A stretch of DNA of 64,000 nucleotides from Paraburkholderia aromaticivorans (GTDB lineage: Bacteria; Pseudomonadota; Gammaproteobacteria; Burkholderiales; Burkholderiaceae), in assembly GCF_012689525.1 (NCBI RefSeq), contig NZ_CP051516.1:3410001-3474000 (forward strand). Reading direction: 5' to 3'. Numbering within the stretch: position 1 is the stretch's first letter; each line of letters opens with the position of its first letter. Position numbers and translations under genes: made by a program. Of this stretch, positions 1 through 8,962 are shown piece by piece. The notes below the pieces were generated by a model. It did no database searches. It was not told the origin of the DNA and was given only the letters and a program-made list of their open reading frames with translations.

Positions 1-1
1 G

Positions 2-196
2 GTCGACCTGCCGACCACGCTGGTCCGCGAAATCATCTACACGGAACCGGCTGTCAAGGGCGACACGTCGTCGGGCAAAGTGTTGAAGAACGCCAAGCTG
101 AACACCGGCTTCGAACTGCAAGTGCCGCTCTTCTGCAGCATCGGCGACAAGATCGAAATCGACACGCGTACGCACGAGTACCGCAGCCGCGCGTAA
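2..196 (+). CDS. efp: Elongation factor P, C-terminal part (cut by window start)
   Basis: This is the last 64 codons of elongation factor P, the tRNA-shaped factor that relieves ribosomes stalled on proline stretches. The visible part covers the end of the second OB domain and the third OB domain. The stretch VKGDTSSGK, the segment [17 protein letters not shown] and the ending EYRSRA match the EF-P C-terminus (E. coli has [21 protein letters not shown]). The modified lysine lies in the missing N-terminal part. A strong intrinsic terminator follows 60 bases after the TAA. Identification is secure although only about a third of the protein is present. Confidence 0.93.
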   Translation, partial: VDLPTTLVREIIYTEPAVKGDTSSGKVLKNAKLNTGFELQVPLFCSIGDKIEIDTRTHEYRSRA

Positions 197-257
197 GCGC
201 CCTGCTCGCCTGAATCCAGCGCCGCAACACGGGCGCTGCGAAAAAAATGGCAAAAAA

Positions 258-287
258 AGCGCCCAATTTGGGCGCTTTTTCTTTTTT
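258..287 (+). terminator. Intrinsic terminator after efp
   Basis: A perfect 7-bp stem AGCGCCC / GGGCGCT with loop AATTT (258-276) runs straight into a T-rich tract to about 287. The A-tract before the stem would also make it work on the minus strand. Confidence 0.9.
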
Positions 288-389
288 GCGCCGCCGTGTA
301 TGGTTGAGGAAAACTTTACCGGCAAACTTTTCGAAATTGCCGCACCGCGACCTCAACTTTCCCGTATGTCGTCCAACAAACCATTGATA

Positions 390-403
390 AGTTTAAATAA
401 ACT
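390..403. promoter_or_regulatory. AT-rich perfect palindrome upstream of csbD-like gene
   Basis: AGTTTA-AA-TAAACT is a perfect inverted repeat 76 bases upstream of the csbD-like start, in otherwise GC-rich DNA. It could be an operator or part of a promoter: TAAACT resembles a -10 element but no matching -35 was found. The role is inferred from position only. Confidence 0.3.
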
Positions 404-478
404 ATCGTGGCACAGTCCATGCTTCTCTCTGGATATCGGCCAGTACGGCTTTATTTTCTTCAACTCCGGAGATGCGAC

Positions 479-685
479 ATGAATAACGACATCGCTGAAG
501 GCAAGTGGAAGCAAATGGTTGGCAAGGCCAAGACAGCATGGGGTGAACTGACGGACGACGAGTTGACCAAGGCCGAAGGCCGCGCTGACAAGCTCACCGG
601 TTTGATCCAGGAACGTTACGGCAAGACACGCGAGGAAGCGGAACGCGAAGTGCGGCGTTTCTTCGACAGCAATCGGGATTTCTGA
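479..685 (+). CDS. CsbD-like general stress protein
   Basis: A 68-residue protein matching the CsbD/YjbJ family of small, abundant, hydrophilic proteins induced by general stress; their molecular function is unknown. The family pattern is clear: an N-terminal IAEGKWKQMVGKAK segment, then WGELTDDEL and a second amphipathic helix carrying KAEGRADKL. Length equals the family norm. The ATG at 479 was preferred over an in-frame upstream start because family members begin with MN(K/N)D just before the IAEGKWKQ motif. It stands alone between efp and a divergently unrelated response regulator. A 7-bp hairpin (712-744) lies 27 bases after the stop, without a T-tract. Confidence 0.85.
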   Translation: MNNDIAEGKWKQMVGKAKTAWGELTDDELTKAEGRADKLTGLIQERYGKTREEAEREVRRFFDSNRDF

Positions 686-1005
686 CAGCCCGAGTGAAGG
701 AAATACAAGCGCCCCGTCCACGCTTACAAAACGTCAGGACGGGCTGCCGAGTTAATAACACAAAGGACCGAACGACTTGAGTCAAATCGCCGCCATTCTG
801 CCGGTGCCGTGCCTGGTGTGCGCGCCGGACGATCTGCCTACGTCAGCCGGCCGCTCATGCACCGCGCTAGCCCAGGCTGCGCGCGCGACGCTGGATTCGA
901 CTCAGATTTCGACCGGCAGTACCGGCCAGCATCGCGCCCTTGCCGCGCGCCAACTTATCGGCGCAGCGCATCGGGTATTCCATCCATCTAAAAATTGCGC
1001 TCGCC
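686..1005. other. Intergenic region before the response regulator
   Basis: This 320-base gap contains a hairpin with stem CCCGTCC / GGACGGG (713-719 / 737-743), probably the end of the csbD-like transcript. An 83-codon frame opening with TTG at 777 shows no recognisable protein and is not called. No clear promoter was found before the regulator, whose ATG also lacks a Shine-Dalgarno sequence. Confidence 0.5.
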
Positions 1006-2388
1006 ATGCCACACGCCCTGATTGTTGAAGACGATCCCAATAGCCTGTCAGGCCTGTCCGCCATCCTCGCCGCCGACGGTTTCTCCGTCGATACCGCGAC
1101 GACGATCGCGGAGGCCCGGACCGCGTTGACGCGCTTCATTCCCGACGTCGTGCTGGTCGACCTGAACCTGCCGGACGGCAGCGGGCTCGACCTGCTGCAA
1201 CACTTGCCCGCCCATCCGCCCGGTGGCGCCCTGCCCGTCATCGTGATGACCGGCAATGCGACGGTGGAAAGCGCGATCGAAGGTTTGCGCCACGGCATCT
1301 GGGACTACCTGCTCAAGCCGGTCAACATTCCGCGTTTGCGCAGCCTGCTCGCGCGCATTCCGCGGCCATACGAACTGACCGAGGAAGTGCAGACGCTGCG
1401 GGCGTCACTGCGCCAGCTTGGCCGTTTCGGCTCGATGCTCGGCCGCAGCGGTGCGATCCAGCACGTCTACGACACGATCGAACATATCGCGCCGACTGAA
1501 GCCGCCGTGCTGATTTCCGGCGAAACCGGCACCGGCAAGCAGATTGCGGCGCGCACGATGCACGACATGAGCCGGCGCCGCAAAGGTCCGTTCATGACGT
1601 TCGACTGCCGGAGCGCCAACAACGCGGCAGCACAACGCTCGCTCGACAGCCTGCTGTTCGGTCACGAACGCGGTGCGTTCAACGGTGCCGAGCAGCGCGA
1701 ACCGGGCCTGTTCGAACAGGCGAGCGGCGGCACGCTGTTTATCGAGGAAATCGCCGAGTTGCCGCGCGCCCAGCAGGAAGCGCTGCTGCGCGCGCTCGAT
1801 TCGCAGACGTTCATGCGGGTCGGCGGCACGAATCAGGTGGTGACGGACTTCCGGCTGATCGCGTCGACGCGCAAGGCGCCGCGCGCGGCGGTGGCCGACG
1901 GCAGCCTGCACGAAGACCTGGCGCTGCGCCTCGAAGCGGCCGCCGTCACGCTGCCGCCGCTGCGCGAGCGCGGCGAGGATCCGGCGCTGATCGCCCAGGC
2001 GGTCGTCGACGAGTTGAATCACGACGGGTTGACGCGCGGCACGGCGGAGACCGCCAAGCAGGTCGCGCCGAATTTCCTGCGCGAGTGTCTCGCATATGAA
2101 TGGCCAGGCAATGTGCGTGAGTTGCAGGACCGCGTGCGGCGCGCGTATCAGGCGTCCGGCGACGTGCTGGAGTCGTTGCGTGCCGACGAGGCGGGCTCGG
2201 CGAACGGCCGCGATCTGAACGGCAGCCGCGTGCAGGTCACCGTGGGCACGCCGCTCGCGGACGTCGAGGAAATGCTGATTCGCGCCACGCTCGATGCGGT
2301 CGGCGGTACGCGTCACCGGGCGGCGTCGCTGCTGGGCATCAGTCCGAAGACGCTGTACAACAAGCTGCAACGCATGCGCTTGAACTGA
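1006..2388 (+). CDS. NtrC-family response regulator (REC, AAA+, Fis-type HTH), orphan
   Basis: A 460-residue two-component response regulator with the full NtrC layout. The receiver domain (residues 3-118) has the acidic pocket E8-D9-D10, phospho-acceptor D52, T82 and K104. The AAA+ domain (about 140-375) has Walker A GETGTGK (172-178), a Walker B ending in E247-E248 and an arginine-finger segment LHEDLALRLE. The C-terminus is a Fis-type helix-turn-helix (RHRAASLLGISPKTLYNKL). The sigma-54 contact loop reads GAFNGA (223-228) rather than the near-invariant GAFTGA, so activation of RNA polymerase-sigma-54 is not assured. No histidine kinase lies nearby. The ATG at 1006 places the receiver at the normal position; an upstream in-frame TTG adds only 22 atypical residues. 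Confidence 0.88.
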   Translation: MPHALIVEDDPNSLSGLSAILAADGFSVDTATTIAEARTALTRFIPDVVLVDLNLPDGSGLDLLQHLPAHPPGGALPVIVMTGNATVESAIEGLRHGIWDYLLKPVNIPRLRSLLARIPRPYELTEEVQTLRASLRQLGRFGSMLGRSGAIQHVYDTIEHIAPTEAAVLISGETGTGKQIAARTMHDMSRRRKGPFMTFDCRSANNAAAQRSLDSLLFGHERGAFNGAEQREPGLFEQASGGTLFIEEIAELPRAQQEALLRALDSQTFMRVGGTNQVVTDFRLIASTRKAPRAAVADGSLHEDLALRLEAAAVTLPPLRERGEDPALIAQAVVDELNHDGLTRGTAETAKQVAPNFLRECLAYEWPGNVRELQDRVRRAYQASGDVLESLRADEAGSANGRDLNGSRVQVTVGTPLADVEEMLIRATLDAVGGTRHRAASLLGISPKTLYNKLQRMRLN

Positions 2389-2425
2389 ACGCCGCGGCGA
2401 TCGCTCGCGGTTCGCCCTGGCTGAA

Positions 2426-2463
2426 AAAAACGGCGCCTTCACATTTGAAGGCGCCGTTTTTCT
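2426..2463. terminator. Bidirectional terminator between the response regulator and nagZ
   Basis: An 11-bp stem CGGCGCCTTCA / TGAAGGCGCCG (2431-2441 / 2446-2456) with a 4-base loop is flanked by an A-tract on the left and a T-tract on the right. It can end both the plus-strand regulator transcript and the minus-strand nagZ operon. Confidence 0.92.
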
Positions 2464-2486
2464 TGCTTACCGACTGTTTCCGCGAC

Positions 2487-3515
2487 CTATGCAAACGCGC
2501 TACGCAGCAGCGACTGCGCTTGCAGATATTGGGGATCGGCGACCAGCTTGCTCCACTTCAACGCTTTGCCGCGCGGCCGCATGCGATGCAAGCGCCGTTG
2601 CGATTCCTTCGACGGCGTGAAGCGCAGCGCATCCAGCACCTTCTCCGCTTCGTCCGGCTGATTGCAGATCAGCACCATGTCGCAACCGGCCTGCAGCGCG
2701 GCGGTCGCGCCTTCGGTCAGCGTGCCGCCCTGGCGCGCGGCTTCCATCGACAGATCGTCGCTAAAAATCGCGCCTTCGAAGCGCAGCTTGTTGCGCAGAA
2801 TGTCCTGCAGCCAGACGCGCGAGAAACCCGCCGGCTTCGAATCGACCTGCGGATAGATCACATGCGCGGGAATCACCGACCCCAACGACAAGCCGAGCCA
2901 GTCGTACGGCGCCGCGTCGTCGCGCAGAATCTCTTCGAGCGAACGGTCGTCGACCGGCATGGCGACATGCGAATCCGCCTGTGCGAAACCGTGCCCCGGG
3001 AAATGCTTGCCGCAATTGCTCATGCCGGCTAGCGCGAGTCCGTGGTTGAGGCTCTTGGCGAGCAAGGCCACCACGCGCGGGTCGCGGTGGAACGAGCGAT
3101 CGCCAATCACCTGCGATTGGCCGTAGTTCAGATCGAGCACCGGCGTAAAGCTCATGTCGATGCCGCACGCGCGCAGTTCCGTCGCGAGGATATAGCCGAC
3201 GGCCGTCGTCACTTTGGTGGCGTGCAGCACATCGCTGTCCCACAAGGTGCCGAGCTTGCCCATCGCCGGCAGAACGGTGAAGCCGTCGGCGCGAAAGCGT
3301 TGCACGCGGCCGCCTTCGTGATCGACGGCGATCAGCAAATCGTCGCGAATGTCGCGGATCGAATCGGTCAGCGCGATCAGTTGCGCGCGGCTCTCGTAAT
3401 GGCGCGCGAACAGGATCACGCCGCCGGTCATCGGATGGGCAAGGCGGCGCTTGTCGTCGTCGTTCAGCGTTTTGCCGACCACGTCGAGCATCACCGGTCC
3501 GGGAATGGTTTTCAT
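2487..3515 (-). CDS. nagZ: Beta-N-acetylglucosaminidase NagZ (family GH3)
   Basis: NagZ removes N-acetylglucosamine from GlcNAc-anhydro-muropeptides in cytoplasmic cell-wall recycling. The 342-residue product has the GH3 marks of NagZ: DHEGGRVQRF (65-74), KHFPGHG (170-176), carrying the catalytic histidine loop, and SDDLSM (252-257) with the nucleophile aspartate. Length agrees with E. coli NagZ (341). The internal ATG at 3515 is used because the family starts immediately before PGPVMLDV. It is the last gene of the minus-strand lepA-to-nagZ series, follows acpS by 70 bases and ends at the bidirectional terminator. In related bacteria NagZ products influence AmpC beta-lactamase induction. Confidence 0.95.
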   Translation of the reverse strand: MKTIPGPVMLDVVGKTLNDDDKRRLAHPMTGGVILFARHYESRAQLIALTDSIRDIRDDLLIAVDHEGGRVQRFRADGFTVLPAMGKLGTLWDSDVLHATKVTTAVGYILATELRACGIDMSFTPVLDLNYGQSQVIGDRSFHRDPRVVALLAKSLNHGLALAGMSNCGKHFPGHGFAQADSHVAMPVDDRSLEEILRDDAAPYDWLGLSLGSVIPAHVIYPQVDSKPAGFSRVWLQDILRNKLRFEGAIFSDDLSMEAARQGGTLTEGATAALQAGCDMVLICNQPDEAEKVLDALRFTPSKESQRRLHRMRPRGKALKWSKLVADPQYLQAQSLLRSAFA

Positions 3516-3585
3516 CGATTTCCGCTGGAAAAAAGCCTGGAGCAAGGAGAGACGCGGCAGACCTTCGCCGCGTTCAAGGTATTTT

Positions 3586-4008
3586 TTATTCGGCGACGTC
3601 GGCCGCGCCCGCTTGCGTGGTTTCCGCGATCACGAAAGACACCGCGTAGTCGCGCTCGTCGCTGATCGTCACGCGCGCCGTGATGCCGCGCGCGTCGAGC
3701 CATTCGGCCAGTTCACCGGACGCGACCACCATCGGTTCGCCGCTCGGTTTGTTGAGCGTTTGCAGCGCGCGCCAGGTCATCGGCCAGTGCATGCCGAGGC
3801 CGATGGCTTTCGAAAACGCTTCTTTCGCCGAGAACCGCGTGGCGAGAAACGCGAGACCGCGCGCCGCCGAACGCGCCTGCCGCGCGTGATAGACGCGCAG
3901 TTCGTCCGGACCGAGCACCTTTTCGGCGAAGCGGCCGTTCGTGCGCGTCATGACCGCGGCCACGCGACTGACCTGGACGATGTCCGTTCCAATGCCGTAG
4001 ATCGCCAT
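3586..4008 (-). CDS. acpS: Holo-[acyl-carrier-protein] synthase
   Basis: AcpS transfers the 4'-phosphopantetheine arm of CoA to the active serine of apo-ACP, the step that activates the acpP product encoded in the same block. The 140-residue sequence opens with the family signature [12 protein letters not shown], with the metal-binding aspartate in GTDI, and contains the second signature [15 protein letters not shown] with its catalytic glutamate. The ATG at 4008 gives the canonical N-terminus. An ATG at 4035 overlapping the pdxJ stop would add nine residues and is a possible alternative. Close linkage to pdxJ is normal in proteobacteria. Confidence 0.95.
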   Translation of the reverse strand: MAIYGIGTDIVQVSRVAAVMTRTNGRFAEKVLGPDELRVYHARQARSAARGLAFLATRFSAKEAFSKAIGLGMHWPMTWRALQTLNKPSGEPMVVASGELAEWLDARGITARVTISDERDYAVSFVIAETTQAGAADVAE

Positions 4009-4034
4009 GGGCGGGGCCGCTGACTCAGGTCGCA

Positions 4035-4799
4035 TCAGGCGCGCGCGCCGAGACGCGCGGCGACCATGATCGCCTTCATCTCGCGCACCGCGTTGTCCCA
4101 GCCGGCGAAGATCGCGTGCGCGACGATCGCGTGGCCGATATTCAGCTCGTCGATGCCCTCGATCGCCGCAATCTGCTGGACGTTCGTGTAGTGCAAACCG
4201 TGACCGGCATTGACCTTGATGCCGAGCGTCGCGCCGAATTCGACGGCGCGCACCACGCGCTCGAATTCGCGCTGCTGTTCGGCGGGATCGTGGGCTTCGG
4301 CGTAACGTCCGGTGTGCAGTTCGATCACCGGCGCGCCGGCTTCGTGCGCGGCGCGAATCTGCGTTTCGTCCGGATCGATGAAGAGCGACACGCGCGAGTT
4401 CGCGTCGGCAAGCTGCTTGCACGCGGCGCGCACGGCTTCGAACTGGCCGGCGACATCGAGGCCGCCTTCGGTCGTCAGTTCCTGACGCTTTTCCGGCACG
4501 AGGCACACGTCGTGCGGTTGCACTTCGCACGCGATATCGAGCATTTCCTGCGTCACCGCGCATTCCAGATTCATGCGCGTCTTCAGGAGCGGGCGCAGCT
4601 TGCGCACGTCGGCGTCGACGATATGACGGCGGTCTTCACGCAGATGCAGCGTGATGACGTCCGCGCCGGCCTCTTCGGCCATCAGCGCGGCGCGGATCGG
4701 ATCGGGATAGGACGTGCCGCGCGCGTTGCGCAGCGTAGCGACGTGATCGATGTTCACGCCCAGGTCAATCACATTCGGCGACGTAAGAAAGAAGCTCAT
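4035..4799 (-). CDS. pdxJ: Pyridoxine 5'-phosphate synthase PdxJ
   Basis: PdxJ condenses 1-deoxy-D-xylulose 5-phosphate with 3-amino-2-oxopropyl phosphate to form pyridoxine 5'-phosphate, the last ring-forming step of DXP-dependent vitamin B6 synthesis. The 254-residue protein shows the TIM-barrel family segments [16 protein letters not shown] near the N-terminus, [12 protein letters not shown] in the middle, and [11 protein letters not shown] and ELNIGHAI(V) close to the end. Its ATG overlaps the recO stop as ATGA, indicating translational coupling. No other B6 genes are in the window. Confidence 0.96.
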   Translation of the reverse strand: MSFFLTSPNVIDLGVNIDHVATLRNARGTSYPDPIRAALMAEEAGADVITLHLREDRRHIVDADVRKLRPLLKTRMNLECAVTQEMLDIACEVQPHDVCLVPEKRQELTTEGGLDVAGQFEAVRAACKQLADANSRVSLFIDPDETQIRAAHEAGAPVIELHTGRYAEAHDPAEQQREFERVVRAVEFGATLGIKVNAGHGLHYTNVQQIAAIEGIDELNIGHAIVAHAIFAGWDNAVREMKAIMVAARLGARA

Positions 4800-5701
4800 A
4801 AGTTCTGCAAGTCGATCAGGATCTGGCGCGTCGCGAGCGGCGTGCCGCCAAGGTAAGTGTTGAGCAGAAAGCGCATCAGCGTTTTGCTTTGCGTCACGGT
4901 CTGCGCTCGATGGTAATCGTCCTGCTCCATGTCGAGCAAGGTTTGCCCGGCGACCACGGGCCATTGCGCGGGCAGATCGTCGGAGGCTTCGCGCACGCCG
5001 CGCTCGGGGTCGAACACGTAGCGGCCTTCGGACAGCACCGCTTTGCGCGCGACGGTGCGATCCAGCGCCATGGCATACCCGGTTTCGCGCAGCAGCACGC
5101 GCTCGAACGAACGCAGCACCTGCACGGGCGGCTCGTCGTGCGCGAGACGCGTCATCGTGACGACGTAGTGATGGAACAGTTGCGGATGCGGATCTTCGCG
5201 CGCGCAGAACTTGACCAGCAGTTCGTTGACGTAGAAGCCGCACAGCAGCGCATCGCCGGCCAGCGGCAACATGCCGCCGACCCATTCGGCGCCGGTCAGC
5301 GTGCGCACTTCGGATTTGCCCGACCACGACAGCGCGAGCGGCTGAAAGGTCTGCAACACGCCGCGCAGCGCGGAGTGCGGACGCTTCGCGCCCTTCGCGA
5401 CGAGCGCGAGACGGCCGTGATCGCGCGACAGCACGTCGATGATCAGACTGGTCTCGCGATACGGATAGCTATGGAGAACGAAGGCAGGTTGTTCCGCGAT
5501 CCGGTAGTCGGATGCGGAGGTGCGCGGCGCTCGGCGAGTGGGTGTCTTACGTGGCTCGCCTTCGGCGCCCTGTGCGCTTTTAGTCGAAGATTTTCGGGTG
5601 CTACGCGCGGGTTTGGACGGCTCGCGTGCCGGCGCGGCCGGCTCCGAATCGTCCGGGTCCGAGTCGGAATTCAGCGTCATCCACGCGTCATTCGTACCCA
5701 T
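4796..5701 (-). CDS. recO: DNA repair protein RecO
   Basis: RecO works with RecF and RecR to load RecA onto SSB-coated single-stranded DNA. From about residue 65 the sequence follows the family: an N-terminal OB-fold beginning [19 protein letters not shown] and [13 protein letters not shown], then a helical region with [15 protein letters not shown] and a C-terminal domain. Residues 1-60 form a Ser/Pro/Lys/Arg-rich, probably disordered extension absent from E. coli RecO. The start is uncertain: ATG codons at 5722, 5701 and 5680 are all in frame and the first two overlap the end of era. It is followed by pdxJ through an ATGA overlap. Confidence 0.9.
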   Translation of the reverse strand: MGTNDAWMTLNSDSDPDDSEPAAPAREPSKPARSTRKSSTKSAQGAEGEPRKTPTRRAPRTSASDYRIAEQPAFVLHSYPYRETSLIIDVLSRDHGRLALVAKGAKRPHSALRGVLQTFQPLALSWSGKSEVRTLTGAEWVGGMLPLAGDALLCGFYVNELLVKFCAREDPHPQLFHHYVVTMTRLAHDEPPVQVLRSFERVLLRETGYAMALDRTVARKAVLSEGRYVFDPERGVREASDDLPAQWPVVAGQTLLDMEQDDYHRAQTVTQSKTLMRFLLNTYLGGTPLATRQILIDLQNL

Positions 5702-6587
5702 ACGCACGAAGTCCGGCTTCATTGTCGGCCCAGCCGCTCTTCACCTTGATGAAGGTTTCCAGATACACCGGACCGTCGAACAGCTTTTCCATGTCGAGGC
5801 GCGCTTCGGTGCTGATCTGCTTCAGCTTGGCGCCCTTCTGGCCAATGATCATCGACTTGTGCGTGTCGCGGTCGACCATGATGGTCGCGAAAATCCGGCG
5901 CAGGCGTCCTTCGGTTTCAAACTTCTCGATCAACACGGTGCTCGTGTACGGCAATTCGTCGCCGGTCCAGCGGAACACTTTCTCGCGCAGGATTTCCGCG
6001 GCCAGGAAGCGCTCGCTGCGATCGGTCAGGTCGTCTTCGCCGTAGATCGGCGCGCCTTCCGGCAGGAACGGCTTGACGGTCGCCATCAAACGTTTGATGT
6101 CGTCGGGATGCTTCGCCGACAGCGGCACGATCTCGGCGAACTTGTGTAGCGCGCTCACCTGCTGCATGAACGGAAACAGCGAATCCTTATCCGACACGCG
6201 ATCGAGCTTGTTCGCGATCAGCAGCGTGGGCACCGACGGCGGGATCAGGTCGAGCACCTTCTGATCGTCCGGGCCGAAGCGGCCGGCTTCGATCACGAAC
6301 AGGATCGCATCGACCGAAGTCAGCGTGGACGTGACCGCGCGATTGAGCGAACGGTTCAGCGCGCCGCTGTGCTTGGTCTGAAAACCCGGCGTGTCGACGA
6401 AAATGTATTGCGCGTCTTCGAGCGTGTGAATGCCCGTGATGCGATGGCGCGTGGTCTGCGCCTTGCGCGACGTGATACTGACTTTCTGGCCGACCAGCGC
6501 GTTCATCAGCGTGGACTTGCCGACGTTGGGGCGGCCGACGATCGCGACCATGCCGCAGCGAAAACCAGTGGGAGTGGGAGTGTTCAT
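5688..6587 (-). CDS. era: GTPase Era
   Basis: Era is an essential GTPase that binds the 3' end of 16S rRNA and acts in 30S subunit maturation. The 299-residue protein has P-loop GRPNVGKST, the switch region [12 protein letters not shown]3 DTPGF, G4 NKLD and a C-terminal KH RNA-binding domain around [20 protein letters not shown]. Length matches E. coli Era (301). It lies 54 bases after rnc, the common rnc-era pairing that joins rRNA cleavage to subunit assembly, and its end overlaps the probable start of recO. Confidence 0.97.
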   Translation of the reverse strand: MNTPTPTGFRCGMVAIVGRPNVGKSTLMNALVGQKVSITSRKAQTTRHRITGIHTLEDAQYIFVDTPGFQTKHSGALNRSLNRAVTSTLTSVDAILFVIEAGRFGPDDQKVLDLIPPSVPTLLIANKLDRVSDKDSLFPFMQQVSALHKFAEIVPLSAKHPDDIKRLMATVKPFLPEGAPIYGEDDLTDRSERFLAAEILREKVFRWTGDELPYTSTVLIEKFETEGRLRRIFATIMVDRDTHKSMIIGQKGAKLKQISTEARLDMEKLFDGPVYLETFIKVKSGWADNEAGLRAYGYE

Positions 6588-6641
6588 ATTCGGGCTACGG
6601 CAAGTTCAGATCGACGCGCGGGAATGGCGCGCCGATGGCAA

Positions 6642-7865
6642 TCAATGGCCCGCGTCGGCGACGCGCGTTTGCACCGCGTCGGCTACGCCGGGTTCGTGTT
6701 CGGTCGGTGCCGCTGCTGCGCTCGGCACCGGCACGGCGGGACCGGGCGTGGCCTCGCGGCTGCGGTGTTTGTCGACGCTGCGGACTGCGGCGGTTTCTGG
6801 CTTGGCTTCGGCGGGTTTCGCGTCCGTGGGCTTGGCGTCGAGCTTATCGGCGGCTTTTTCCGCTCCGGCTTTGTCAACGGACTTATCACCCGCGTGCGCA
6901 GCCGTCTTGTCTGCCTTCTCGGCGCGCTCGGTTTTGTCCTGTCCGCTGTACTCCACGTGCGCGGCGCGAATCACCGCCAACGGCGCGGCTGTGGCTGTCA
7001 GCGTCGGACGTTCGGTTGCGGGCTCCGCCGCCGCACGCGATTCACCGCGCCCCGCTCCGCGCTCGCTCTTGCGATCCGGACTGCGCAAATCCAGCGCAGC
7101 TTGCACGCCCGTCACACCGGGCACGATCTCCGGCTCGGCATGCTTCGCCGCGCGAGCGCCTTTCGAGCGCTTGGGCTTGGAGACCACGGCCGGCGCCGCG
7201 GCCATGACTTCGTCGAGTGCTTTCTTCGCCGCCGCCTGTTCCGCCGCACGACGGCTCGCGCCGGAACCGGAGACTTTCACGTCCAGTTTCGGCACCGTGC
7301 ATTCGACTTCGAATTGCTGATTGTGCGCCGCACCATGCGTGGCGACGACCGTATAAGTCGGCAACGCGATCTTGTGGCCTTGCAAATACTCCTGCAGCAG
7401 CGTCTTGGCGTCCTTGCCGAGCGTGCGCGGGTCAATGTGATCCAGAATCGGCACGTAAAGGCGCTTGATGACCGTCTGGGCGGCGTCGAAGCCGCCGTCG
7501 AGGAACACTGCGCCCAGCACCGCTTCGAGCGTGTCAGCGAGGATGGAGGGCCGGCGGAAGCCGCCGCTGCGCAACTCGCCTTCGCCCAGTCGCAGGCCTT
7601 CGGAAATATTCAGGGCCTGAGCGATTTCGTAAAGCGACTGCTGTTTGACCAGATTGGCGCGGACGCGCGACAGGTCGCCCTCGTCCAGTTTGCCGAAACG
7701 TTGGAACAAAAGCGCAGCCACCGCGCAATTTAGAACGGAATCGCCGAGAAACTCGAGCCGTTCGTTATGCGTGGAACTGTGACTGCGGTGCGTTAAAGCC
7801 TGGCGCAACAATTCCGCATTGCGAAATTCGTAGCGCAGACGGCTTTCCAACGGAGATAGGGGCAT
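6642..7865 (-). CDS. rnc: Ribonuclease III with long disordered C-terminal tail
   Basis: RNase III cleaves double-stranded RNA, including the rRNA precursor. Residues 1-150 form the catalytic domain with the signature [14 protein letters not shown] (33-46, catalytic D42) and [17 protein letters not shown] double-stranded RNA-binding domain follows at about 155-225, ending [20 protein letters not shown]. coli RNase III stops there (226 residues); this one continues to 407 with a Lys/Ala/Pro/Glu-rich tail. No Shine-Dalgarno sequence precedes the ATG, while a -10-like TATACT ends only six bases before it, suggesting a leaderless mRNA. It sits 185 bases after lepB and 54 before era. Confidence 0.96.
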   Translation of the reverse strand: MPLSPLESRLRYEFRNAELLRQALTHRSHSSTHNERLEFLGDSVLNCAVAALLFQRFGKLDEGDLSRVRANLVKQQSLYEIAQALNISEGLRLGEGELRSGGFRRPSILADTLEAVLGAVFLDGGFDAAQTVIKRLYVPILDHIDPRTLGKDAKTLLQEYLQGHKIALPTYTVVATHGAAHNQQFEVECTVPKLDVKVSGSGASRRAAEQAAAKKALDEVMAAAPAVVSKPKRSKGARAAKHAEPEIVPGVTGVQAALDLRSPDRKSERGAGRGESRAAAEPATERPTLTATAAPLAVIRAAHVEYSGQDKTERAEKADKTAAHAGDKSVDKAGAEKAADKLDAKPTDAKPAEAKPETAAVRSVDKHRSREATPGPAVPVPSAAAAPTEHEPGVADAVQTRVADAGH

Positions 7866-7871
7866 GGGCAG

Positions 7872-7900
7872 AGTATAACGCGGGCGCCAGACCCGGCGAA
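7872..7900 (-). promoter_or_regulatory. Candidate promoter for a leaderless rnc mRNA
   Basis: Read on the minus strand, TTCGCC (7895-7900) and TATACT (7872-7877) are separated by exactly 17 bases. The -10-like element ends six bases before the rnc ATG, so transcription would start at or next to the start codon. The -35 match is weak (3 of 6). Confidence 0.4.
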
Positions 7901-8050
7901 AACGCGGGGCGGCCTGCGGAAAAAGCGTGGTGCAGCGACGTTACCGCGGGATCTTAAAGTAGCGTGATAACACGCCGCGGCTCACGTGACCTGGTGAAGG
8001 CCAACTGCGAGCCAACCGTGCGGCGTGTAGTGCAATCAACGCACACGAAC

Positions 8051-8944
8051 TCAATTGAATGAGCCGACGCGTTTCAGATTGCTGAAGTTCATCCAGATGA
8101 AAAACGCGCGGCCGACGACATTCTTGTCCGGCGCAAAACCCCAGTAACGGCTATCCGCGCTGTTATCGCGGTTGTCGCCCATCATGAAGTAATTGCCCGG
8201 CGGCACCTTGCAGATCACGCCGCGTGCGTTGTACGTGCAGTTGTCGCGATACGGATAATCTTCGGCGCCGACGATGAACGGCGGCACGGCGGGATTGTTC
8301 AGAATCGCGTTCTTGCGGCCGTCGAGATCTTCTTCGAACTGCTTCGCGTAACCCATGCGCTCGTCGTCGAGGTAATCGGGCAGAGGCGTTTCCGGCACCG
8401 GCTTGCCGTTGATCGTGAGTTGCTTGTCCTGATACGCGACGGTGTCGCCCGGCAGCCCGATCACGCGCTTGATGTAGTCGACCGATTCGTCTTTCGGGTA
8501 ACGGAACACCACCACGTCGCCGCGTTGGAGCGGACGGCCTTCGGAGATCTTGGTGTTGGTGATCGGCAGACGGATGCCGTAGTCGAATTTATTGACGAGG
8601 ATGAAGTCGCCCACCAGCAGCGTCGGCACCATCGAACCCGAAGGAATCTTGAACGGCTCGACCACGAACGAGCGCACCACGAACACCACCAGAATCACCG
8701 GAAAAAAACTCGCCGAATACTCGAGCCACCACGGTTGGCGCAGCTTGTCGTCACGCAGACGCGCGCGCGTTTGCGCCGCGTTTTCGTCGGCGAAACGCTC
8801 GCCGATGCGTGCCTGCTGGCGGTCGAACTCGGCGACCGCGGCTTCCGCCGCGCGGCGCCGTTGCGGCATGAAAACCAGTTTGTCTGCGACCCATGCGACG
8901 CCCGTCAAAATGACGAGCACAAAAAGAATCAGCGCAAAATTCAT
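8051..8944 (-). CDS. lepB: Signal peptidase I
   Basis: Signal peptidase I cleaves Sec and Tat signal peptides at the outer face of the inner membrane. The 297-residue protein has two N-terminal membrane segments (about 3-22 and 78-95) and then the catalytic region: PSGSMVPTLL with the nucleophile serine at about 104, YIKRVIGLPGD with the general-base lysine at about 159, and the late box GDNRDNSADSRYWGF. It is encoded 18 bases after lepA, the usual lepA-lepB operon. It presumably matures the exported proteins MucD and RseB encoded upstream. Confidence 0.96.
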   Translation of the reverse strand: MNFALILFVLVILTGVAWVADKLVFMPQRRRAAEAAVAEFDRQQARIGERFADENAAQTRARLRDDKLRQPWWLEYSASFFPVILVVFVVRSFVVEPFKIPSGSMVPTLLVGDFILVNKFDYGIRLPITNTKISEGRPLQRGDVVVFRYPKDESVDYIKRVIGLPGDTVAYQDKQLTINGKPVPETPLPDYLDDERMGYAKQFEEDLDGRKNAILNNPAVPPFIVGAEDYPYRDNCTYNARGVICKVPPGNYFMMGDNRDNSADSRYWGFAPDKNVVGRAFFIWMNFSNLKRVGSFN

Positions 8945-8962
8945 AGGGTTCCGTTGTTCGTC

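Noticed and set aside
777..1028. 83-codon frame with a TTG start and nearby AAGGA before the response regulator
   Set aside because: The translation has no family resemblance or consistent hydrophobic pattern and overlaps the regulator start.
6369..7733. 454-codon open frame opposite era and rnc
   Set aside because: It is a compositional shadow of two well-identified genes.
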